From NCBI RefSeq assembly GCF_003820355.1, contig NZ_RPOK01000004.1, positions 434,001 through 498,000 on the forward strand: a stretch of DNA of 64,000 bases. The letters run 5' to 3'. Positions 35,018-43,090 of the stretch are shown here, in pieces (within the stretch, counting starts at the first letter, position 1; each line of letters begins with the position of its first letter). Both the position numbers and the translations under genes were made by a program. This DNA is from Paralteromonas sediminis (GTDB lineage Bacteria > Pseudomonadota > Gammaproteobacteria > Enterobacterales > Alteromonadaceae). The notes beneath the pieces were generated by a model that made no database searches, was not told where the DNA came from, and saw nothing but the letters and a program-made list of their open reading frames with translations.

Positions 35018-35380
35018 ATGTTAAGAAACTGGGATGCAGACACGCCCATTTATTTGCAGCTTTACCAACAGGTTATTCAGCGAATACTGGACGGTCATAT
35101 CGGAGAAGGTGATGCGTTACCTTCAGTAAGAAACGTAGCCGCAGAGTATCAACTCAACCCGGTTACTATTTCAAAGGCGTATCAGATGTTACAAGACGAA
35201 GAAATTGTTGAAAAACAGCGTGGAAAAGGGTTGTTTGTCAAGGATGGTGTCGCAGATGTCATTCTCGCCAGAGAGCGGCAACAATTTTTGCAAAAAGAAT
35301 GGCCGGTTATCTTGCAGCAGATTATTCGCCTGAAACTTTCCGCAAGTGATTTGCTTGCTGAGCAAAGGGAGGACAACTAA
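35018..35380 (+). CDS. GntR-family (YtrA subfamily) transcriptional regulator
   Basis: This 120-residue regulator is a GntR winged helix ('PIYLQLYQQVIQRILDGHIGEGDALPSVRNVAAEYQLNPVTISKAYQMLQDEEIVEKQRGKGLFV') with only a short C-terminal helix. That is the YtrA layout, which lacks a ligand domain. YtrA proteins usually repress an ABC-transporter operon in which they are the first gene, as here. An AGG ribosome site precedes the ATG. The stop directly abuts the ATPase ATG (TAAATG). Confidence 0.9.
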   Translation: MLRNWDADTPIYLQLYQQVIQRILDGHIGEGDALPSVRNVAAEYQLNPVTISKAYQMLQDEEIVEKQRGKGLFVKDGVADVILARERQQFLQKEWPVILQQIIRLKLSASDLLAEQREDN

Positions 35381-36256
35381 ATGGACACGCTTATTTCAAT
35401 TAAAGGCCTTAATAAACAATACAGTGGTAAGCCGGTTTTAGACAATATTACCTTCGACGTACAGCAGGGTCAGATACTAGGCTTAGTCGGGCCAAACGGC
35501 GCAGGCAAAACCACCTGCCTACAAGCGATCTTGGGTTTGGTAAATTGTGAAGGCAGCATTGATGTGTTGGGTTTTGACCCTAAACAAAAACGAGAAAAAA
35601 TGCTTACCGAAGTCGCCTACATAGCGGATGTCGCAGTGTTGCCTAAGTGGCTAAAGGTGTCTCAGGCGCTGGATTATATGCAAGGCGTGCATCCTAAATT
35701 TGACCGGGAAAAAGCCCTTAATTTTCTGCAAAAAACCAACATCCCTGCCAACGCTAAGGTCAAAGCGTTATCCAAAGGTATGGTGACACAGCTCCACCTT
35801 GCGCTCATTCTGGCGATTGACGCCAAAGTGTTGATTTTGGATGAGCCTACGTTGGGTCTGGACATCTTAACCCGTCGCCAGTTTTATACCCATTTACTGG
35901 AAGATTTCTACAACGATGATAAGTGCATCATTGTGACCACTCATCAAATAGAAGAAATCGAAAACATTCTGACTCATGTGGCCTTTATTAAAGACGGTTG
36001 TATTGCGCTACATGACAGTGTGGACAACCTAAAGAGCCGATTCAAACTGGTTAATGTTGCAAGGGATAAAGTAGACGCTGCAAAAGCAATGAACCCGCTG
36101 TATACACACAGCATGATGGGTATCACAACGCTGTTAACAGACAGCGAACAAATCCCTAGTGACACCCAGCTGGCACCAGAAGACTTTGGTGACATTGCAA
36201 CACCAAGCATGGCTGACATTTTTGTCGGCGTCATGACACAGGAGGCTACGGCATGA
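35381..36256 (+). CDS. ABC transporter ATP-binding protein
   Basis: The 291-residue ATPase has Walker A 'GPNGAGKTT', Q-loop region, a weak signature ('LSKGMVTQ'), Walker B 'VLILDEPTLGLD' and switch His in 'VTTHQIEE'. About 75 residues follow the ATPase core, a C-terminal extension common in BcrA/YtrB-like ATPases. It pairs with the permease, whose gene overlaps its stop by four bases. Function may be export or envelope-stress resistance; the substrate is unknown. Confidence 0.9.
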   Translation: MDTLISIKGLNKQYSGKPVLDNITFDVQQGQILGLVGPNGAGKTTCLQAILGLVNCEGSIDVLGFDPKQKREKMLTEVAYIADVAVLPKWLKVSQALDYMQGVHPKFDREKALNFLQKTNIPANAKVKALSKGMVTQLHLALILAIDAKVLILDEPTLGLDILTRRQFYTHLLEDFYNDDKCIIVTTHQIEEIENILTHVAFIKDGCIALHDSVDNLKSRFKLVNVARDKVDAAKAMNPLYTHSMMGITTLLTDSEQIPSDTQLAPEDFGDIATPSMADIFVGVMTQEATA

Positions 36257-37182
36257 GTACTACTCAGGTATTAACTAACATTAAAAAAGAGTGTTGGGAG
36301 TTCAAAGGCCATATATTTTGGGTGCCAGTGGTTATGCTCGGCTTTTTTATTCTTAGCAACATTTACGCATTGTTCACTATTGATAGCTATCAAATTGATC
36401 GTTTAATGAAGGGGCTTCAGGCGCTTAGCGAAGCAGAGGGCGTGGCCTTTGTGGGCAATGCTAGTATGGCTGCTATCGCGACTATCTTTGTCCCCTTTCT
36501 GATAACTTCTTTATTTGTTCAACTTAACTATCTAATTTCTTGTATGTTCGACGAGAAAAGAGATCTGTCGATTTACTTTTGGCGCTCGCTACCGGTTTCT
36601 GATCTGCAAAGCGTTGCAGTAAAGTTGTTTACTGGTGCACTGGTGATCCCCGCAAGCTTCATGCTTGCGGCTACAGCGTTAATCGTATTGGCTGTATTCC
36701 TTATCTTTGTCGGTACTGTGGTGTTGTCTTTGGGGTTTGACATATCCCTATGGGCTGCTTGGTCTGAGGCAAAAATTGTGAGCAGTCTGATTGTGGTATG
36801 GTTGGCACTTATTCCTCTATCATTGTGGTTATTCCCTGTATACGCTTATTTAATGTTAGCGTCTGCATTTGCAGGTCGTGCACCGTTTTTATGGGCCGTC
36901 TTACCTGTAGTGGTCATAGCCATTGTTGAGGCCAGTATTGCTGAAGCAACAGGCAGTAATCATTTGTTCATCATGGAAGCACTGTACCACTACTTTTCAT
37001 TAGAAGTATTGGGAGAGGAGTTAAGCTTGCATGTAACCAGTATGCACTCGTCGCTTAGCTTTAGTGAACAGCTTTTGATGGTAAAAGCCTTATTCACCAA
37101 AGTTGACTTGATTGCATTACTTATAGGCTGCGGATTCATGTATGCCACATACTGGCTGAGAGTTAACAGAAGGCAGGCGTAA
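36253..37182 (+). CDS. ABC-2-type membrane permease
   Basis: The 309-residue protein has about six or seven hydrophobic helices ('FWVPVVMLGFFILSNIYALF', 'LVIPASFMLAATALIVLAVFLIFVGTVVL', 'IVSSLIVVWLALIPLSLWLF', 'FLWAVLPVVVIAIVEASI'), a large cytoplasmic loop 'MFDEKRDLSIYFWRSLPVSDLQ' typical of ABC-2 permeases, and no enzymatic motif. It is the membrane partner of the ATPase encoded just upstream (ATGA overlap). A strong terminator follows. Confidence 0.8.
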   Translation: MSTTQVLTNIKKECWEFKGHIFWVPVVMLGFFILSNIYALFTIDSYQIDRLMKGLQALSEAEGVAFVGNASMAAIATIFVPFLITSLFVQLNYLISCMFDEKRDLSIYFWRSLPVSDLQSVAVKLFTGALVIPASFMLAATALIVLAVFLIFVGTVVLSLGFDISLWAAWSEAKIVSSLIVVWLALIPLSLWLFPVYAYLMLASAFAGRAPFLWAVLPVVVIAIVEASIAEATGSNHLFIMEALYHYFSLEVLGEELSLHVTSMHSSLSFSEQLLMVKALFTKVDLIALLIGCGFMYATYWLRVNRRQA

Positions 37183-37201
37183 CACAAAGCTAAAATAGAA
37201 A

Positions 37202-37231
37202 GGGGTTGGTGATTAGCCAACCCCTTTTTTT
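37202..37231 (+). terminator. Intrinsic terminator of the GntR-ABC operon
   Basis: GGGGTTGG-TGATTAG-CCAACCCC followed by seven T's. The flanking A-run (AAA before the stem) may let it also work for the convergent kynureninase gene. Confidence 0.9.
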
Positions 37232-37257
37232 ATTTTCGCAAACACACCACTTTCTCT

Positions 37258-38493
37258 TTAAGTCACTTTATTTCGCGTTTGAAAACGTGATGCCAAATAG
37301 GTTTTGTAAACCAGAATATCATTGATTTTTTCTACCGCTTCAGCCAGTTCGTGGAAGTGGGTATACAGCGGCGAAACGCCAAACCTTATAAAATTGGGCG
37401 CCCTAAAATCGGCTATCACACCTACCTCAATAAGTGCCTGGCACAGGGCATAAGCATGTTCAAATTCAAAACTAAGCTGGCTACCTCTGCGTTCAGCATC
37501 AAGCGGTGATATACACGTTAATTCTTTGCTAGCATTAGATGCTTTCAAAAGCTCCAAGAACACATTCGTCAGCTGTTTTGATTTATTTCTTATTGTATCT
37601 AACGACAGTCCGTCATAGATATCTAATGCCGCATCTACAGCACTCAATGATATGACCGGCGGTGTGCCCACCAGCATTTGATTAATATCTTGTGCAGGGG
37701 AATATAGGGGTGAAAACGCAAACCCATTGGCATGTCCCATCCAACCAAAAAGCGGCTGCACAAGTTTTTCATGATGGCGCTTTGACGCATAAACAAACCC
37801 CGGAGCGCCTGGCCCAGCATTGAGGTACTTGTACGTACATCCCACGGCAAAATCTATTTGATGCTTATCCAATGCAATGGGCAATACCCCAGCGCTGTGG
37901 GCTAAATCAACAATCACTAACGCGCCGTGTTTGTGTACAACCTGAGTTAGGCCCGCAATATCAACAATGTTGCCTGTTCTAAAATTAACTTCTGTAACTA
38001 AAACGGCAGCAGTGTCCTCGTCAACGGCTTCTGCAAGCTGCCCTTCTTCCACCATGACAAGTTCACAGCGATGGTGACCAAGTAAGGCTTCCAGCCCTTG
38101 CACCATATATAAGTCAGTGGGAAAGTTATCTTCCGTAGAGAGTATTTTTTTTCGCTCCGAATTAATTGAAAGCGCCGCGCACAACACCTTAAAAAGGTTA
38201 ATCGAAATAGAATCACAGCATGCCACCTGCCCGTAATCCGCACCCAACAAACTGGCTATCTTGTCACCCACATTTCTGGAGAGGTCGATCCAATGATGTT
38301 TGTTCCAGCTAGCAATAAGGTCATTACCCCACTGCTCTCGGGTGACTGTCTCGATTCTCTTAGCTACACAGTGCGGCATCAAACCCAGCGAATTGCCGTC
38401 AAGATATATTACACCTTCAGGTTTATGAAATTGGCTGGCTACTTCCCTGAGCGGGTCGTTATTATCCAGCGAAGCAACGGATGTTTTAATCAC
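37258..38493 (-). CDS. kynU: Kynureninase
   Basis: The 411-residue PLP enzyme splits L-kynurenine to anthranilate and alanine in tryptophan breakdown. Family signatures are present: 'VIYLDGNSLGLMP', 'EQWGNDLIASWN', 'DLAHSAGVLP', the PLP-lysine segment 'DFAVGCTYKYLNAGPGAPGF' and the C-terminal 'PLYTHFHELAEAVEKI'. The start is GTG and overlaps the stop of the upstream hydrolase gene (GTGA). Tryptophan dioxygenase is not in the window. Confidence 0.94.
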   Translation of the reverse strand: MIKTSVASLDNNDPLREVASQFHKPEGVIYLDGNSLGLMPHCVAKRIETVTREQWGNDLIASWNKHHWIDLSRNVGDKIASLLGADYGQVACCDSISINLFKVLCAALSINSERKKILSTEDNFPTDLYMVQGLEALLGHHRCELVMVEEGQLAEAVDEDTAAVLVTEVNFRTGNIVDIAGLTQVVHKHGALVIVDLAHSAGVLPIALDKHQIDFAVGCTYKYLNAGPGAPGFVYASKRHHEKLVQPLFGWMGHANGFAFSPLYSPAQDINQMLVGTPPVISLSAVDAALDIYDGLSLDTIRNKSKQLTNVFLELLKASNASKELTCISPLDAERRGSQLSFEFEHAYALCQALIEVGVIADFRAPNFIRFGVSPLYTHFHELAEAVEKINDILVYKTYLASRFQTRNKVT

Positions 38494-39311
38494 GGATTGT
38501 TAACCTTATCGAGCACTTCAGAGAGATGAAACCATGCCTGGCTACCTGGGAAGATGAAATCAAAGTGACCGGCACCATCAACACTGACTACCTGGGCCTT
38601 TGCTGACGAACTGAATGTTTGTTGCTGCTGAGCGCCTACAATCTTATCGCTCTTTCCAAACAACAACCAAGTATTAGGATGAAGCGGATAGTTTTTGGGG
38701 TCGGCTTGCAGATACGCTTTTTTTTGTTCAGCCGGCGTGCCTTGCATAAATGCTACTGCAGCACGCTGACACCCGCTTTCACCCTCAGCATAGCGTTCCA
38801 GGTCGGTAATGGGTGCCAAGCCGACAACCCCGGCGATACGTTCAGGGTTGCGCTGAGCATACAGTAGGGCAAGATGCCCTCCTGCAGAGTGTCCCGCAAT
38901 AATGCTGTGCTTAGCGTTAATATGCCCTTGGTCCTGCAAAAATGTCATGGCCGCGTCTATGTCCTGCATGGTCGTCGGCCAGCCGCCTCCAGTTGCCCCT
39001 GTTCGCCGGTATTCCACGGAGAAAACCCTATACCCTTGCACAGACAAGGCACTTGCTGCTGCCCTAGCGTGCCCAAAGTCATATTCACTCATCCAGCATC
39101 CACCATGGATGAAGACCACAGTGGCACTAGAGGGTGTCGGGGGGAGCCACATTTCGATTATGTTTTGGTCACTATCACCATATAGCAAGGTTTGCGTAGG
39201 GGGGGTATGTTCCGCACTTAAGACTTGTTTAAAGGGCACGTTTTGAATGCTTTCCGCATACAAGCCAAAACTCACACTCATCACTAACAAGAAAAAATAA
39301 CGACGTTTCAT
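38490..39311 (-). CDS. Secreted alpha/beta hydrolase, kynurenine-formamidase-like
   Basis: The 273-residue hydrolase has the oxyanion motif 'VVFIHGGCWMSEYD', nucleophile elbow 'IAGHSAGGHLALLYA' (GHSAG), an acid in the 'FGKSDKIVG' region and catalytic His in 'DGAGHFDFIF'. The BD-FAE/AFMID-like fold and coupling to kynU suggest N-formylkynurenine formamidase. However, it carries a clear signal peptide ('YFFLLVMSVSFGLYAES'), whereas the pathway is cytoplasmic in known bacteria. It may instead deformylate or de-esterify a substrate in the periplasm. Confidence 0.75.
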   Translation of the reverse strand: MKRRYFFLLVMSVSFGLYAESIQNVPFKQVLSAEHTPPTQTLLYGDSDQNIIEMWLPPTPSSATVVFIHGGCWMSEYDFGHARAAASALSVQGYRVFSVEYRRTGATGGGWPTTMQDIDAAMTFLQDQGHINAKHSIIAGHSAGGHLALLYAQRNPERIAGVVGLAPITDLERYAEGESGCQRAAVAFMQGTPAEQKKAYLQADPKNYPLHPNTWLLFGKSDKIVGAQQQQTFSSSAKAQVVSVDGAGHFDFIFPGSQAWFHLSEVLDKVNNP

Positions 39312-39359
39312 CTTTCACGCTTCTTCTGGGGCTGTAACATTAATTGGATTAAGAACACA

Positions 39360-40163
39360 TTATTCTATTTTGGCCGGCATGTACGGCTCGGCCATAAAGG
39401 TCTTATTAACAGGGAGTTTGAGGGAGTAACTTGCCAGCCATGCATTCACTGCATCAGCATTAGGAGAATTATTTGCCACAGCAAAATACACGGGGACTTT
39501 GGCAATACGCTCCATCACAATAGGCTCACCTTCCGGCTCAGCCTTTGTTGCCATCATGTAGTCAAAAGGCCCTTTGTAGGTAATTAAACTTTCACTGCGC
39601 CGGCGAAGAAAAACGTTTATTGCATCTAATGCTGTGGGCACATTTATAAATTTATAACCCTGTGCACTGAGCTTACCCCTATACCCTCCGTAGTCAAATG
39701 CACGAATAGCCGCGACAGATTTTTCGGTAGCATCAGCATAACTGACCAAACTCAGCTCAAGAAAAGAAAAGGGGCGGTTGAAGAATTTAACATGTCCCAC
39801 AATGCCGGCGGTGGAGTGCACATTGATCGTCATATCAATCTCACCTGACTGCAGTAGACGGTAGATACGTGCAGCAGGCGCACACACCACACTAAGCGCC
39901 ATGCCACTGGACAAAAAAACATCAACCGCTTGGTTTATAAACGGGCCATAGCATCCTGGCTTATCGGTATGCGCTAACGTAAAGGGCGGAAACACCACCA
40001 CACCTATCGTAATTTCAGGCTTTACAATATTGGCAGGCGCATCCTGAGCTTTACTGTACTGTGAATACAGGCTCAAGATTGGCATCATGAAAAAGAAAAT
40101 GAAAACAGCTTTCAGCAACGCAAAACAACCCTTTAGTAGCCGATTGGCTACACAATAGCGCAA
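39360..40163 (-). CDS. Orphan periplasmic solute-binding-like protein (PBP2)
   Basis: The 267-residue protein has a signal/anchor segment ('AVFIFFFMMPILSLYSQYSKAQ') and a PBP2-type lobe ('ITIGVVVFPPFTLAHTDKPGCYGPFINQAVDVFLSSGM', 'RIYRLLQSGEIDMTINV'). No transporter genes adjoin it. The start is unclear: the longest frame opens with TTG 40163, right at the end of a terminator; GTG 40151 and a TTG near 40118 preceded by AAAGGG are alternatives. Confidence 0.62.
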   Translation of the reverse strand: MRYCVANRLLKGCFALLKAVFIFFFMMPILSLYSQYSKAQDAPANIVKPEITIGVVVFPPFTLAHTDKPGCYGPFINQAVDVFLSSGMALSVVCAPAARIYRLLQSGEIDMTINVHSTAGIVGHVKFFNRPFSFLELSLVSYADATEKSVAAIRAFDYGGYRGKLSAQGYKFINVPTALDAINVFLRRRSESLITYKGPFDYMMATKAEPEGEPIVMERIAKVPVYFAVANNSPNADAVNAWLASYSLKLPVNKTFMAEPYMPAKIE

Positions 40164-40188
40164 ACAAAAAACGGCGTCTATGCGCCGT
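40164..40188 (-). terminator. Intrinsic terminator of the TonB-system operon
   Basis: On the minus strand ACGGCG-CATAGA-CGCCGT is followed by a T-run. It lies about 22 bases after the stop of the TPR gene and ends the DUF3450-to-TPR operon. Confidence 0.85.
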
Positions 40189-40210
40189 CTTTTGAATGCC
40201 CGATCTAGTG

Positions 40211-41527
40211 TTAACTTCCACTCGCTTCTAAACGTTGAATTTCACTTTGGAAATACTGGCCCCACTGTTGTGCCATGCGTTTACTCTGCGCGTATTTTTC
40301 GGCTTCAGCCAACTCGTTCAATGCTAAAGCGTACTGTTTTTGATTAAATAACGACATGCCTTTAACCAAGTGTGGTATCCCTGGATTACGCAGGTCGCCT
40401 TTTTCGATGGCCTTGTCTGCTGCAGCAATAGCTTGTGCCCATTGCTCATTATTCATATAGAGTTGTGATAGCTGTGCGTCAAGCTCTCCATCGGCTGACA
40501 ATGCTGCCGCTTCCTGCATGACGGGAATGGCTTTTTTGGTTTCTTTCGCCAGATTCCAACTTTGCGCGGTAAACTTAAGGTTGCGAAGATTCCTCTCCAG
40601 CAAACCCGTTTCCATAGCCTGCTCCATAAGGCGAGCACTTTTATACGGCGCTTCGTTAAAATAGTAGAGCTGAGCCAAATTGAAGGTATCAGACGAGGTT
40701 TCAATGAAGCCTTGTTGATAAGCAGCTTCCATGATGGCAAGTTGCTTGCGTTCTTCTTCCAACTCACCATACATTCCAGCAAGCTGGATCCAGTACTTAG
40801 GCTCGTTGAACATCTTAACCATTTTAACCAGAACGTCTTTTACCTTTTCTGGCTGCTTGAGTTCGTAATACACAGCACGCTGCAGAATAAGCCAGCTTTC
40901 ATCAACCTGATAACCTTCCGCTTCATGATCGGCAATGGCCCCCTCTATCAAATTGATCGCTTCTTCGTACTGCTTATTCTGATAATAAGCTTGTGCCTTA
41001 ATAATGCGATTTCGCGGGGGGATCGTGCCGGTTGACAAGGCTTCCCAGCGATCGAGCGCCTCAACGGCCAGATTAAACTCGCCGCGCATCATATAAAGCT
41101 GTGCAAGACTGAATAAGGTGGTTTGCTCAAAGGTTTCTGGTATAGGCGCTTGTTCAACCACCAGTTTAAACGACTCAATGGCTTTATCGAACTGCTCGTT
41201 GCCGTAATAGATGAAGCCGTAAAAGTTATACATCATTGCCAGTTCATAACTGTTCATTGAACTGGACTTGTCTTTCACTTCGTCCAGTATCTGTAATGCA
41301 CCAGCAACGTTGTCCTCGTCAGCGGCAGCCTGAGCGCGCGAAAACTGTTCGTATACACGAGATCTCAGCGTGGGCACCCGGCGAGTTTTACGCTCAGCTT
41401 CTTGCGCGGTTGCATCTACCGGCAACACAACAGCGAGGGTTAACACAGACACCTTTGCCGAAGTTGTTAACAACACAGAAAAGAACAAAGCGGATAATGT
41501 AGTCAATCTCATTGTCTTCTTAACCAT
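40211..41527 (-). CDS. TPR-repeat protein of the TonB system
   Basis: The 438-residue exported protein (hydrophobic signal, residues 6-40) is made of about ten TPR-like helical pairs ('GALQILDEV', 'MYNFYGFIYYGNEQFDKAIESFKLVVEQAP', 'AQYFNLA'-type units). It is probably a periplasmic scaffold. Such TPR proteins regularly close DUF3450-ExbB-ExbB-ExbD-TonB operons in Alteromonadales, Shewanella and Vibrio, but their role is not well known. It overlaps tonB by eight bases. ATG 41512 is an alternative start. It is the last gene before the operon terminator. Confidence 0.82.
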   Translation of the reverse strand: MVKKTMRLTTLSALFFSVLLTTSAKVSVLTLAVVLPVDATAQEAERKTRRVPTLRSRVYEQFSRAQAAADEDNVAGALQILDEVKDKSSSMNSYELAMMYNFYGFIYYGNEQFDKAIESFKLVVEQAPIPETFEQTTLFSLAQLYMMRGEFNLAVEALDRWEALSTGTIPPRNRIIKAQAYYQNKQYEEAINLIEGAIADHEAEGYQVDESWLILQRAVYYELKQPEKVKDVLVKMVKMFNEPKYWIQLAGMYGELEEERKQLAIMEAAYQQGFIETSSDTFNLAQLYYFNEAPYKSARLMEQAMETGLLERNLRNLKFTAQSWNLAKETKKAIPVMQEAAALSADGELDAQLSQLYMNNEQWAQAIAAADKAIEKGDLRNPGIPHLVKGMSLFNQKQYALALNELAEAEKYAQSKRMAQQWGQYFQSEIQRLEASGS

Positions 41528-42128
41528 CTATTTCAAAGGTAACGCGGGTTTGCACGCCCGACACTTCTGTAGGTTCACCATTCACAACGCGAGGCTTGTA
41601 CTTCCATTTTCTCACAGCGTCCAAGGCCGCTTGTTCGAAAATACCCTCTGGTTCGGCTTGTACAACAACGGGGTCGCGTACGGCGCCAATAGCCGTAACG
41701 GTAAACTCAACATCCACAAAGCCCTCAATACCGCGTTGCTGAGCACGACGTGGATAGACAGCCGCGACACGTAGCTGAGGCAAGTATTCGCCATCGCTTG
41801 AATCCAAAGAGAGCCCGCCTTCAAGTCCACCTTCAGCGCTTACATCAGCCTGAAATGCCATACCTCCACTGTCGCCATCGGGCGAAGGAGAATCCATTTG
41901 AGGCTGTGCCATTTGCGGCGGCGGCTCTTTCGGCTTAGGGGGTTTTCGCGGCTTTCGGTCTTTCTTTTCAACCTGCTCTTCGGGCTTAACCCGAACAAAA
42001 TCGAGCACACTCCCTCTGGGCGGCTCTGTGAGCGCGCTGCCCCCCATTTTGATCAGCGATTGCATCAGGAAAAACAACCCCAAAGTAATCGCTGCAGAGA
42101 CCAAAATTGCTATAAGAAAACGTACCAT
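41520..42128 (-). CDS. tonB: TonB2-type energy transducer
   Basis: The 202-residue protein has one N-terminal membrane helix ('LIAILVSAAITLGLFFLMQSLI'), a Pro/Lys-rich spacer ('KKDRKPRKPPKPKEPPP') and a TonB C-terminal domain ('YPRRAQQRGIEGFVDVEFTVTAIGAVRDPVVVQAEPEGIFEQAALDAVRKWKYKPR'). It is shorter than E. coli TonB, as usual for TonB2 proteins. It passes proton-motive energy from the ExbB/ExbD motor to outer-membrane receptors, most likely the one encoded upstream in this cluster. Confidence 0.92.
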   Translation of the reverse strand: MVRFLIAILVSAAITLGLFFLMQSLIKMGGSALTEPPRGSVLDFVRVKPEEQVEKKDRKPRKPPKPKEPPPQMAQPQMDSPSPDGDSGGMAFQADVSAEGGLEGGLSLDSSDGEYLPQLRVAAVYPRRAQQRGIEGFVDVEFTVTAIGAVRDPVVVQAEPEGIFEQAALDAVRKWKYKPRVVNGEPTEVSGVQTRVTFEIDG

Positions 42129-42133
42129 TGGTA

Positions 42134-42541
42134 TTATTCGTCTTGTGCGGCAATTGATACATCAAACACGCCGGCTGCGCGTGATGCATCCATCACTTTA
42201 ATTAATGTATCTGTCTTCGCTTCTTTATCAGCCTGAATGACCACAGTACCTTGTGGATTTTCCGCGTGAAGCCTTTCAATGTTTGCCTGAACGGCACGTG
42301 CATCAACCTGACGCTTGTTGATCCAGATTTCATTGTTTTCAGAAATGGCAATCAAGATATTAGCGCGATCTTTTTGCACTGCCGTAGAGGCCTCAGGACG
42401 GTTTACATCGATACCAGCCTCTTTAACAAAAGAGGCGGTAACGATAAAGAAGATCAACATAATGAATACCACGTCCAACATGGGCGTCATATCGATATTG
42501 GCTTCTTCTTCTTCCACTAAATTTTGAAAATGCTGCTTCAT
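42134..42541 (-). CDS. exbD: ExbD/TolR biopolymer transport protein
   Basis: The 135-residue protein has the ExbD pattern: short cytoplasmic N-terminus, one membrane helix with the proton-carrying Asp ('IDMTPMLDVVFIMLIFFIVTASFV'), and a periplasmic domain ending 'DTLIKVMDASRAAGVFDVSIAA'. It works with ExbB as the proton-driven motor. An AAGG ribosome site precedes the ATG. Five bases separate it from tonB. Confidence 0.93.
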   Translation of the reverse strand: MKQHFQNLVEEEEANIDMTPMLDVVFIMLIFFIVTASFVKEAGIDVNRPEASTAVQKDRANILIAISENNEIWINKRQVDARAVQANIERLHAENPQGTVVIQADKEAKTDTLIKVMDASRAAGVFDVSIAAQDE

Positions 42542-42565
42542 AATTTTACCTTGTTGACCGCACGA

Positions 42566-43087
42566 TTAATTACGGTCAATTAAAATTGAGTCTTCCAAGT
42601 GCGCTCGTTCTGTCTTTACCGTTCGGGTTAGCCAGGTAGAGGCAAACACCCCAGATAGCGCACCCACCATCCCGGCCATAGTTGGAATGGTCGCTTTTGA
42701 TACCCCTGATGCCATTGAACGCGCATTGCCTGAGCCAGAAATTGCCATAACATCAAACACCTCAATCATCCCGGTAACCGTGCCCATCAATCCCAACAGG
42801 GGACAGAGTGCAACCAATGCCTGAATAATGGGGATACTGCCATTGAGTTGTATAGTTAGTGTTGATATGGTTTTTTGGCGTACTTGCTCGGCATTCCACG
42901 ATGAGCGGTCTGTTCTTGCATTCCAGACTTCCACTGCGTCTTTTGCCGCCTTTTTATGCCACACAAACAAGTACAAGGCACGCTCGAGGATCAAAAGCCA
43001 CATGACGAAAATAAGTAACCCGATGACCAGGAGAACCTGGCCACCTGTTTCTGTAAAATCGCGTATTGCTTCGAGAAACTCGATCAT
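42566..43087 (-). CDS. exbB: ExbB-like MotA/TolQ/ExbB proton channel (short)
   Basis: The 173-residue protein has three membrane helices and the MotA/TolQ/ExbB core ('SIPIIQALVALCPLLGLMGTVTGMIEVFDVMA', 'ATIPTMAGMVGALSGVFASTWL'). Together with ExbD it forms the motor complex. It starts three bases after the stop of the extended ExbB gene. Having both a short and an extended ExbB is typical of TonB2/TtpC systems, where the long one (TtpC) is needed as well. Confidence 0.9.
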   Translation of the reverse strand: MIEFLEAIRDFTETGGQVLLVIGLLIFVMWLLILERALYLFVWHKKAAKDAVEVWNARTDRSSWNAEQVRQKTISTLTIQLNGSIPIIQALVALCPLLGLMGTVTGMIEVFDVMAISGSGNARSMASGVSKATIPTMAGMVGALSGVFASTWLTRTVKTERAHLEDSILIDRN

Positions 43088-43090
43088 GAC

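Noticed and set aside
40562-41035. 157-codon frame on the plus strand inside the TPR gene
   Set aside because: Antisense shadow of a repetitive helical gene with no ribosome site or family pattern.
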